DNA from: Isoptericola sp042668085
Lineage (GTDB): Bacteria; Actinomycetota; Actinomycetes; Actinomycetales; Cellulomonadaceae
Assembly (NCBI RefSeq): GCF_042668085.1
Contig: NZ_JBHVBO010000032.1
Coordinates: 1 to 27,236, forward strand
DNA length: 27,236 bases
Reading direction: 5' to 3'
Part shown: piece after piece, positions 21,365-27,236 of the stretch
Layout: every line of letters starts with the position of its first letter
How positions within the stretch are numbered: the stretch's first letter is position 1
Made by a program: the position numbers and the translations under genes
Notes under the pieces: model-generated
Told to the model about the DNA's origin: nothing
Seen by the model: only the letters and a program-made list of their open reading frames with translations
Database searches by the model: none

Positions 21365-22780
21365 ATGACACAGACCAACCGCGCCCCGGGGGCGGAGGCC
21401 GCCCACCCGCACGACGTCGCGGCCCGGCTCGAACGGCTCGAACGGGAGAACGCCGACCTGCGGGCGCGGCTCGCCGCGGTGTCGGACGGCACCGGCCACA
21501 CCACCACCGCGGCCGGCCCGCCCGTGGCGCGGCACCGCTGGCGCGGCGCAGGCGCCGTCGTCCTGGTCCTGCTGGGCGCGCTGCTGGCGCCGGCCGGAGC
21601 CGTCGCGGCCTGGGCCCAGCGTCAGCTGACCGACACCGACGCCTACGTCGCGTCGGTGGCCCCGCTGGCCGACGACCCGGTGGTGCAGTCGGCGGTCGCG
21701 GGCCGGCTCACCGAGGCGGTGATGACGCGGATCGACGTCGGCGCGCTGCTCGACGACGTCGAGACCGGCCTGGACGACCTCGACGTCGACCCGCGCGCCG
21801 TCGCGGCCCTCTCGGCGCTCGAGGCGCCGCTGACGAACGGGGTCGAGTCGTTCGTGCGCAGCGCCGCCGACCGCGTGGTGAGCAGCGACGCGTTCTCGTC
21901 CGCGTGGGAGCGGGCGCACCGCGTCGCGCACGAGGAGCTCGTCGCCGTCATGCAGGGGAGGGGCGGCGAGCTGCTGCAGGTCGGGCAGGACGGGCAGCTC
22001 ACCATCCAGCTCGCCGGGATGATCGACCTGCTCAAGGAGCGGCTCGTGGACCGCGGGCTCGGCGTGGCCGCGAGCATCCCCACGGTGGACGCGTCGTTCA
22101 TGGTGATGCAGTCCGCCCAGCTGGTCGAGGCGCAGAACCGGTACGGACAGGTCGTCGCGCTGGCCACCTGGCTGCCGTGGGTCGCGCTCGGCCTGCTGGC
22201 GGCCGGCGTGCTCGTCTCGGCGCACCGCCTGCGCACCCTCGTGGTGGCGGGCCTCGCCCTCGCGGCGGCGATGGTGGTGCTCGGCGTCGCCCTCGCCGTC
22301 GCGCGTGGGCTGTACCTCGACGCGCTGAGCGGCGAGGTCGCCCGGCTGGACGCGGCGGAGGCCGTCTTCGACCACGTCGCGACGCCGCTGCGGGCGACGT
22401 TGCGCACGGCCGGCGTGCTCGGCCTCGTCGTCGCGCTGGCGGCCTTCCTCGCCGGCGACAGCGCGACGGCGCGCAGCCTGCGGGCCGTCGCGGCCCGGGG
22501 CTTCGCGAGCGCCCGCACCTGGGGCGAGCGCCGGGGCTGGACGACCGGGCCCGTGGGGCTCTGGCTCGGGCGGTACCGGACCTTCGCGCGAGGTGTCGTG
22601 ATCGCGGTGGCCGCGCTCGTCCTGCTGCTCGCGGCGGACCCGACGGCGGGCCTCGTGGTCGGCACCACCGTCGTGGCCGCCGCGGCGGTCGCGCTGCTGG
22701 AGCTGCTCGCCCGGCCCGGAGCCGATGCCGGCCCCGTCGATGCCGGCCCTGTCGACGTCAGGCCAGCGCCTTCGCCTTGA
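21365..22780 (+). CDS. Membrane protein with N-terminal coiled coil
   Basis: This encodes 471 residues. A short leucine-heptad coiled coil (VAARLERLERENADLRARLA, about 19-38) precedes the first membrane helix (about 59-81). Then comes a large outward-facing region with VASVAPLADDPVVQSAVAGRL and helical repeats (about 85-255), and four further hydrophobic segments in the C-terminal half (about 268-290, 295-315, 345-365, 415-455). Similar hypothetical membrane proteins are common in actinobacteria, but I know of no assigned function. ATG 21365 has GAGG and GAGAGGT upstream. It overlaps the convergent PLDc_N-SHOCT gene by 23 bp at its 3' end. Its promoter carries one of the shared boxes. Confidence 0.85.
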   Translation: MTQTNRAPGAEAAHPHDVAARLERLERENADLRARLAAVSDGTGHTTTAAGPPVARHRWRGAGAVVLVLLGALLAPAGAVAAWAQRQLTDTDAYVASVAPLADDPVVQSAVAGRLTEAVMTRIDVGALLDDVETGLDDLDVDPRAVAALSALEAPLTNGVESFVRSAADRVVSSDAFSSAWERAHRVAHEELVAVMQGRGGELLQVGQDGQLTIQLAGMIDLLKERLVDRGLGVAASIPTVDASFMVMQSAQLVEAQNRYGQVVALATWLPWVALGLLAAGVLVSAHRLRTLVVAGLALAAAMVVLGVALAVARGLYLDALSGEVARLDAAEAVFDHVATPLRATLRTAGVLGLVVALAAFLAGDSATARSLRAVAARGFASARTWGERRGWTTGPVGLWLGRYRTFARGVVIAVAALVLLLAADPTAGLVVGTTVVAAAAVALLELLARPGADAGPVDAGPVDVRPAPSP

Positions 22781-23138
22781 GGGCAGCGAACTCCGCGTCA
22801 TCGATCACTCCGGCGTCGTAGAGGGACTTCGCCTCGGTGATCTGCGAGGCGGCGGACGACCCGCCGGCGGTGGCGCGGATGTACGCGTCAGTCTCCGCGC
22901 GGGCGGCGGACACCCGCGCTGCCTGCCGTTCCGTCATGCCGCGGCCGCGCGCGATGAGGTAGACGAGGGCCGACAGGAACGGCACCACGATCAGCAGGAC
23001 GACCCACAGGGCCTTCCACCAGCCGTTCAGCTCGTGGTCGCGGAACAGGTCACCGATGATGTGGAAAAGGATCATCAGGTACATGACGAACGCGAACCAC
23101 CAGAGCATGAGCCAGAACCAGTCCATGAAGCTGTCCAC
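22758..23138 (-). CDS. PLDc_N membrane domain plus C-terminal SHOCT protein
   Basis: This encodes 126 residues. Two membrane helices (about 5-28 and 40-62) frame a HIIGDLFRDHELNGWWKALW loop typical of PLDc_N (phospholipase D nuclease N-terminal) domains. A basic linker (RGRGMTERQAARVSAARAE) follows, and a SHOCT domain closes the protein (about 94-125: ASQITEAKSLYDAGVIDDAEF, AALKAKAL). This is a common actinobacterial architecture with no enzymatic domain; it may act as a membrane-tethered scaffold. GTG 23138 is chosen because AAGGAGGG lies 7 nt upstream; ATG 23126 is the alternative. It is the third SHOCT protein within 12 kb and the only one clearly in the membrane. Confidence 0.88.
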   Translation of the reverse strand: MDSFMDWFWLMLWWFAFVMYLMILFHIIGDLFRDHELNGWWKALWVVLLIVVPFLSALVYLIARGRGMTERQAARVSAARAETDAYIRATAGGSSAASQITEAKSLYDAGVIDDAEFAALKAKALA

Positions 23139-23271
23139 GGGACTGCCCTCCTTGCAGCCGGGGGCCTTGACCGTCGCGGCCCTGACCGCAGCCTGCCGCG
23201 GGATCCGTCGTGCGTCGTCACGCAGAGTGCATGAAGTCCTGCGACCGTGCCTCCGGCCACCCCGCCGAGGG

Positions 23272-23318
23272 GTTCATGCGATCGGGGTGATGCGAAGGGC
23301 GCGCAGGAGGGCGTCAAT
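23272..23318 (+). promoter_or_regulatory. Second GTTCA-N8-GGGTGATG box
   Basis: The box is at 23272-23292, centred on TCA...TGA at 23282. GTCAAT (23313-23318), a weak -10 candidate, starts 31 bp away, the same spacing as at 21278-21324. It lies between the PLDc_N-SHOCT gene and the CMD-like gene and would drive the latter. Confidence 0.4.
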
Positions 23319-23354
23319 GGCGGCAGGACGACCGACACCTGAGGGGCGGGCACC

Positions 23355-23675
23355 GTGGACCACATCGACCGTCTGCAGCGCTTCGCGGTGAACGACCCGC
23401 GCCTCGAGGTGGAGCAGGAGGTGACGCCGACGGCGCTCGATGCGCGCGCGGTCGCCGTCGCGCGTCTGGCCGCGCTCGTCGCGGTGGGCGGGGCGGAGCC
23501 CACGTACGGCAGTCTCGTGGACGACGCCGTGAGCGCGGGCGTGACCACGCCCGAGGTCGTCGACGTCCTGGCCGCTGTGGTGCCGATCGTCGGCCTGCCC
23601 AGCGTCGTTGCGGCGGCGCCCAAGCTCGCCCTGGCGCTCGGGTTCGACCTGTTCGATGCCGACGCCGCGCCATGA
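23355..23675 (+). CDS. Carboxymuconolactone decarboxylase/AhpD-like small protein
   Basis: This encodes 106 residues with an all-helical pattern of the CMD family: LDARAVAVARLAALVAVGGAEPTY (about 28-51), then SLVDDAVSAGVTTPEVVDVLAAVVPIVGLPSVVAAAPKLALALG in pieces. No CxxC or even single Cys is present, so AhpD-type thiol peroxidase chemistry is ruled out for this copy; it may have another activity or be structural. The start is GTG 23355, with GAGGGG about 8 nt upstream. The gene ends 16 bp from the convergent second LAL regulator. It probably belongs to the dyad-regulated group. Confidence 0.78.
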   Translation: MDHIDRLQRFAVNDPRLEVEQEVTPTALDARAVAVARLAALVAVGGAEPTYGSLVDDAVSAGVTTPEVVDVLAAVVPIVGLPSVVAAAPKLALALGFDLFDADAAP

Positions 23676-23691
23676 CCGGCCGGGGCCTCAG

Positions 23692-25941
23692 TCACGAGCC
23701 GAGCAGGCCCATCTCCGTGGCGCGGGCGACTGCCCCGCCGCGGGAGGAGACGCCGAGCTTGCGGTAGATCGAACCCACCTGCGAGCTGACGGTGTTGCGG
23801 GTGACGAACAGCCGCTCCGCGATCTCCCGGATGGTCAGGTGGGTCTGCAGGTACGGCAGGAGGCGCAGCTCCGCGGGGGTAAGGGGCGCCCCTGTGCTGC
23901 CCGGCGTCCCGCGCTGCGGGTCCGCCGAGACGGCCGCGCGCAGCCGAACGGCCTCGTCGACGAGCGTACCCAGCGCGGGCCGGTGGGCCAGGACGTCGTC
24001 AACCTCGCGCAGCAGGTGCCTGGCCGACGCGACGTCACCCGTCGACCAGCACACGCGGGCCAGCTGCAGGCGGGCCCGCACCGCGAGCGTGGGAAAGACA
24101 CGGCTGCAGGACACGCGGGCCGCCATCCCCCGGGTCAGAAGGTCACGCACCCCCGCCAGGTCACCGCGGCGCAGGGCGAGCCGTGCCCCGACGGCAAAGC
24201 CCAGAGCAGCGGTCGGGTAGTCGTCCATCCGGTGCGTCCGGACCGTGTCCAGCGCGACCTGCACGTGCCCCGCGGCGTCCTGCCACCGGCCGCTGTCCAT
24301 CTCCAGCTGCCCGAGCACCCCGGCACTGATCACGAGAGTGTCCGCGCTGCCCACGGCGAGCGCCGTCTCGATGGCGTCCTCGAGGTGACTCGTGGCGCCC
24401 GCCACGTCCCCTTCGAGCAGCAGCGCGATGCCCGCCAGGGTGAGCGCGGTGTCGCGCCACAGGCTCCATGCCGGTTCCGCGGCGAGCGCACGGCGGGCGT
24501 CCTCGAGCATCGGTCCGGGCCCGTGCGGGCACCGCAGCGCACGGAACATCGCGCGCGCGGAGTCGAACGACGTGGTCCCGTCGACGGTCTCGCCGTCGTA
24601 GGACGCGGCGTCGGCCACGGCTCCCCACCGTTCGGCCTCGAGGGGGTGGCCCTCGTAGACGGCGACGTACCCGGCGAGGACGGCGAGAGGCGGGTGGCGG
24701 GAGATTGCTTCGTCGCCGAGCGCACGCAGCCACCGGTGGATCGTCGCGATGCGGCCACCCTGGAAGTTGGTCATGACGATCCTGGTGACGAGCCTGACGC
24801 AGCGGTCACGCTCGGTGGTCGGCAGCAGGTGCTCGACCGCCTGCTCGGGTGAGCCCTGCGACTCGAACCAGTCGGCGGCGCGCACCCGCAGGGTCTCGGC
24901 GAGGCCGGGCTCGGCGACCGCGAGCTCCCCGAGCAGGAAGTCCCGAAAGAGCGCGTGGTAGCGGAACAGCTCGCGGCGACGGTCGAGCGGCACGAGGAAC
25001 AGGTTCGCGGCCTCGAGCTGCCGGAGCAGCCGCTGCGAGGTCCTCACTCCGAGGACCGCGTCGCACAGCGGCGCGGACAGGACCTCCAGCACGGACGTGC
25101 GGCGCAGGAAGCGCTGCACCGTCGCGGGCACCCGCTCGAACGCCTCCCGCTTGAGATAGTCGGCGACGTACGGGTCGCCGCCCGTGACCGTGACGTCCCG
25201 CGGGTCGCCGTGCCGCGCGACGAGCGAGGCGAGGTACACGCCCGCCGGCCAGCCCTCGGTGCGCTCGGTCACCGCTGCGGCGACATCGTGGGTGACCGGG
25301 ACGCGCGCAGCTTCGAACAGCCGCTCGGTCCCGGCGACGTCGAGCGCGAGGTCGGCGGCACCGATCTCCACGGTGTCTCCGGCGGCGCGCAGCCGCGGCA
25401 GGTGCGGCTGGGCGGACCGGCTCGCCGCGACGAGCTGCGACCCCGCAGGGATGTCGGCGAAGACGACGCCGAGGGCGTCGTGGCACGCGGGGGACCGGAG
25501 CACGTGCAGGTCGTCCAGCAGCAGCACGAACGGCGTCGCCGCCGCGCGCAGCGCCGACGCCAGTCGAGGCGCCGCGCGGCCGAGCACCGACGTGCCCGGT
25601 CCGGTCATGCCCGCGACGAGGTCCGCCTGCCCGGGAAGCGCCCGCGCGACGGCGGAGGCGAGGACGACCAGCAGGTGCTGCGGGTCGTCGTCGAGCCGGT
25701 CCAGGGAGACCCAGGCGACCGCTCGCTCGTCCCGCGCCGCCCACTCGGCCAGGAGCGTCGACTTGCCGTACCCGGCGGGCGCCGTGATTCCCACGACCCG
25801 GCGGCCGCTCGTCCGCGCGGCGTCGATCATCGTGGCGCGGCTCACCGTCCCGGCACGCAGGCGCGGCGGGACGAGCCGGACCTCGAGCAGGCGCCGGTCC
25901 AGCTCTGCGTAGGCGGTTTCGGTGCCCGTCGCGGGCCTCAT
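23692..25941 (-). CDS. LAL-type (MalT-like) LuxR family transcriptional regulator 2
   Basis: This encodes 749 residues. The Walker A motif APAGYGKST is at about 54-62 and a Walker-B-like FVLLLDDLHVL follows. DALGVVFADIPAGSQLVAASRS and a WPAGVYLASL winged-helix segment come next, then helical repeats (about 400-680). The C-terminal LuxR HTH is LTPAELRLLPYL then TIREIAERLFVTRNTVSSQV and YRKLGVSSR (about 685-740). It is shorter than LAL regulator 1 and diverged from it, so it is a paralogue rather than a recent copy. Start ATG 25941 has TACAGT ending 6 nt upstream and no Shine-Dalgarno sequence, indicating a leaderless transcript, unlike most genes of this block. It lies next to the right-hand repeat of the putative island. 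Confidence 0.92.
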   Translation of the reverse strand: MRPATGTETAYAELDRRLLEVRLVPPRLRAGTVSRATMIDAARTSGRRVVGITAPAGYGKSTLLAEWAARDERAVAWVSLDRLDDDPQHLLVVLASAVARALPGQADLVAGMTGPGTSVLGRAAPRLASALRAAATPFVLLLDDLHVLRSPACHDALGVVFADIPAGSQLVAASRSAQPHLPRLRAAGDTVEIGAADLALDVAGTERLFEAARVPVTHDVAAAVTERTEGWPAGVYLASLVARHGDPRDVTVTGGDPYVADYLKREAFERVPATVQRFLRRTSVLEVLSAPLCDAVLGVRTSQRLLRQLEAANLFLVPLDRRRELFRYHALFRDFLLGELAVAEPGLAETLRVRAADWFESQGSPEQAVEHLLPTTERDRCVRLVTRIVMTNFQGGRIATIHRWLRALGDEAISRHPPLAVLAGYVAVYEGHPLEAERWGAVADAASYDGETVDGTTSFDSARAMFRALRCPHGPGPMLEDARRALAAEPAWSLWRDTALTLAGIALLLEGDVAGATSHLEDAIETALAVGSADTLVISAGVLGQLEMDSGRWQDAAGHVQVALDTVRTHRMDDYPTAALGFAVGARLALRRGDLAGVRDLLTRGMAARVSCSRVFPTLAVRARLQLARVCWSTGDVASARHLLREVDDVLAHRPALGTLVDEAVRLRAAVSADPQRGTPGSTGAPLTPAELRLLPYLQTHLTIREIAERLFVTRNTVSSQVGSIYRKLGVSSRGGAVARATEMGLLGS

Positions 25942-25947
25942 GTCCCG

Positions 25948-25953
25948 ACTGTA
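25948..25953 (-). promoter_or_regulatory. -10 box TACAGT of LAL regulator 2
   Basis: TACAGT on the minus strand ends 6 nt before ATG 25941. It supports that start over upstream in-frame alternatives. Confidence 0.5.
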
Positions 25954-26201
25954 GGAAGGTCTGTCGCCGAGCGGCAGGCTCCCAGCGGGCGAACCCGTCG
26001 CCGGAGTGTGGCAGACCGCCGATGCCGAGGCCGACGTCGCCACGCGTCGTGGGGTCGCTAAGATGCGAACGGATGCTGCTTGCGCGGGATCCGCACCAGC
26101 TGTGAGTCAGGCTCTCCGGAGCTGCGGATCGATGGCCCACTGGTGGCCTACGGCAGGTTCAGAAGCATCGTCGATGCTGGTCAGAGCGGCGGAAGTTGCT
26201 T
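25954..26201. other. Gene-free region next to the right-hand att-like repeat
   Basis: No gene is supported; a 96-codon open frame here has no coding character. A TAAGAT hexamer at 26059-26064 could be an orphan promoter. A 13-bp palindrome, GCATCG-T-CGATGC, lies at 26165-26177, 25 bp from the tRNA fragment. The stretch looks less GC-rich than its surroundings and could be decayed DNA at an element boundary. Confidence 0.4.
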
Positions 26202-26223
26202 GTTCGAACCCAGTATCGCCCAC
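26202..26223 (+). repeat. att-like direct repeat, right copy (orphan tRNA-Val 3' end)
   Basis: 22 bp identical to the 3' end of tRNA-Val(CAC) at 11238-11259. The upstream two thirds of the tRNA are absent, so it is not a functional tRNA. Similarity to the left copy continues through the terminator that follows. Confidence 0.8.
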
Positions 26224-26231
26224 CCGTGAGC

Positions 26232-26271
26232 AAGGCCCCCTGATCGGCGGAGACGCTGGTCAGGGGGCCTT
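26232..26271 (+). terminator. Terminator following the orphan tRNA fragment
   Basis: Perfect 12-bp arms AAGGCCCCCTGA (26232-26243) and TCAGGGGGCCTT (26260-26271) with a 16-nt loop. It is clearly related to 11269-11308 but has a stronger outer stem. It may now protect or end transcription near the MmcQ genes. Confidence 0.8.
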
Positions 26272-26336
26272 CGCCGTGAGTGCGGCGGGCCAGTGAACAA
26301 CGAGCCGCGCGTCGACGTGCAGCCGTGGCTGTGAGC

Positions 26337-26702
26337 TCACGACGGCCGGTCGTCTGCGGGCAGGTGTTCGACGACGAGCTCGTACGAGCCGTGGACGAGG
26401 TCCTCGACGAGGTGCCGGGTGATGCCCCGCCCGGCGGCGACGGACACCCAGTGCCGCTTGTCGAGATACCGACCCTCGGTGATCGTCTCGTGATCACGAC
26501 GCAGGGCCTCGCCGTGGTGGGGGTCGACCTTCAGCGTGATGATCTGGGCGTCGGGATCGTCGTCGGTGACGATGAGGAAGACCTTGTCCGCGACCTTCCA
26601 CACGTCCAGGTGGGGGGTGAACGGGCGCCCGTGGGTGACGCCGGCGAGCGAGCGGGCGACGTCGCGAGCCGCCTGCTGCAGCTGCTCTCCGGACAGGCTC
26701 AC
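26337..26702 (-). CDS. MmcQ/YjbR family protein, downstream copy
   Basis: This encodes 121 residues with MmcQ/YjbR features: LDVWKVADKVFLIV (about 33-46), IITLKVDP (about 54-61), EGRYLDKRHWVSV (about 76-88) and a C-terminal LVEDLVHGSYELVVEHLP helix. YjbR has a cyclic, DNA-binding-like fold, but a biological role is not established. GTG 26702 is the likely start because it overlaps the previous gene's TGA (GTGA) and has GGGAG about 9 nt upstream. It is a paralogue of its upstream neighbour. Confidence 0.88.
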   Translation of the reverse strand: MSLSGEQLQQAARDVARSLAGVTHGRPFTPHLDVWKVADKVFLIVTDDDPDAQIITLKVDPHHGEALRRDHETITEGRYLDKRHWVSVAAGRGITRHLVEDLVHGSYELVVEHLPADDRPS

Positions 26703-27085
26703 CGGCCTATGCTCCCGAACGTGGCCGGGGCGACGGGACGCCGACCCCGGGGGAGGTTCTCCACGACGAGCAGGTAGGACTCGGTGACCAGGTCCTCCAC
26801 GAGGTCTCGTTGGATCGAACCCCCGGGCCGCAGCGTGATCCAGTGCCGCTTGTTCATGTGGTAGCCGGGCGTGATGTCGTCGTGGGCCTCGCGGAGCGCC
26901 CTCGCATCCTCCGGATCGGCCTTGAGGATCACGATCGGTTCTCCGGTCACGTCGGTCATCAGCATGAAGACCTTGTCCCGGACCTTGAAGACGTCCCAGT
27001 CCGGCCCGAAGGGGTGTTCCAGCCCGGACCCCGGCAGCTCGTCGGCGCGCTCGCGTGCGTACTTCTGCAGCTCCTCGCCCTGCAT
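26699..27085 (-). CDS. MmcQ/YjbR family protein, upstream copy
   Basis: This encodes 128 residues: MQGEELQKYARERADELPG, then WDVFKVRDKVFMLM (about 30-43), PIVILKADPEDARALREAH, YHMNKRHWITL (about 75-85) and DLVEDLVTESYLLVVENLP near the C-terminus. It aligns along its length with the downstream copy, so the pair arose by tandem duplication and has diverged considerably. The start ATG 27085 has a strong GAGGAGG 5 nt upstream. The stop overlaps the next start by GTGA, so translation is coupled. Family function is unknown. Confidence 0.9.
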   Translation of the reverse strand: MQGEELQKYARERADELPGSGLEHPFGPDWDVFKVRDKVFMLMTDVTGEPIVILKADPEDARALREAHDDITPGYHMNKRHWITLRPGGSIQRDLVEDLVTESYLLVVENLPRGRRPVAPATFGSIGR

Positions 27086-27178
27086 CCGTCCTCCTCGGTG
27101 TCCACGGCCGTCCACGTGCGCACCACGGTACGCACGTGTCGAGGAGTGGTCGCACGAGCGGGCGTGCCGCTCGGCTCG

Positions 27179-27236
27179 ATGACGTCGACCTACCGCTCCC
27201 TCCACGAGGCGCCCCTGGACGACGCCCGGCCGCAAC
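27179..27236 (+). CDS. Possible start of a gene cut by the window end
   Basis: From ATG 27179 the frame reads MTSTYRSLHEAPLDDARPQ to the window edge, with coding-like composition and divergent orientation from the MmcQ pair. No clear promoter box or Shine-Dalgarno sequence is seen, and only 19 codons are available, so this is tentative. Upstream (27086-27178) I see nothing else. Confidence 0.3.
   Translation, partial: MTSTYRSLHEAPLDDARPQ

Larger units (their letters stand above)
11238..26223. mobile_element. Candidate tRNA-Val-integrated genomic island or its remnant
   Basis: The 3' part of tRNA-Val(CAC) plus its terminator recurs in direct orientation 14,964 bp away as an orphan fragment. 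Such direct repeats are how tyrosine-recombinase elements mark their ends: the intact tRNA at one side, the displaced 3' end at the other. The enclosed genes are a coherent SHOCT/DUF6325/LAL/transport set. Against it, no integrase, excisionase or replication gene is visible, GC content looks like the surroundings, and the repeat flanks are diverged (about 85% by eye over 84 bp). A decayed second tRNA-Val copy would explain the repeats equally well. Confidence 0.35.

Noticed and set aside
26006..26296. 96-codon frame across the orphan tRNA fragment
   Set aside because: It runs through the tRNA remnant and terminator, and shows no coding character.

Overview
The window is a stretch of very GC-rich actinobacterial chromosome. 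Codon use has strong G/C bias at third positions, many genes start with GTG, and mycobacterial-type TANNNT -10 boxes sit 6-8 nt before start codons. Gene content (ZapE, PabB/PabC, DUF2277, DUF6325, SHOCT proteins, LAL-type LuxR regulators) fits Micrococcales. A relative of Cellulomonas is my guess, but the sequence alone does not prove a genus.

Left part (1-11.26 kb) reads as housekeeping chromosome. In order it holds a Usp-like protein, a RibD_C/DHFR-fold reductase divergent from zapE, a degenerate trehalohydrolase-like GH13 protein, and three small genes (an acidic orphan, a CxC/HxxxH protein and DUF2277). Then come a minus-strand five-gene tRNA array (Gly-Cys-Val, then Gly-Val, each unit with its own promoter and terminator), pabB, a second DHFR-fold protein, a membrane protein/multicopper oxidase operon, pabC, and a lone tRNA-Val(CAC). 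Many of these genes appear to be leaderless.

Middle part (11.26-26.2 kb) is a compact stress- or transport-flavoured block. It contains three SHOCT-domain proteins and two DUF6325-type proteins, one of them a DUF6325-SHOCT fusion. It also has a P2-like cation ATPase translationally coupled to a degenerate CYTH protein, a 14-TM DHA2 exporter, a coiled-coil membrane protein, an AhpD/CMD-like protein and two large LAL (MalT-like) LuxR regulators. Four intergenic regions carry GGGTG/CACCC-type dyads whose centres lie 31-32.5 bp from a plausible -10 box. In two of them the -10 boxes are placed symmetrically on both sides. This looks like one co-regulated set, with the LAL proteins as obvious candidate regulators.

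The block is bracketed by tRNA-Val(CAC) at 11187-11258 and, 14.96 kb away, an orphan copy of that tRNA's 3' end plus its terminator (26202-26271). That is the footprint of a tRNA-integrated element or of a tRNA duplication. No integrase is visible. The right edge (26.3 kb to end) holds two tandem MmcQ/YjbR paralogues with a 4-bp stop/start overlap and possibly the start of another gene.
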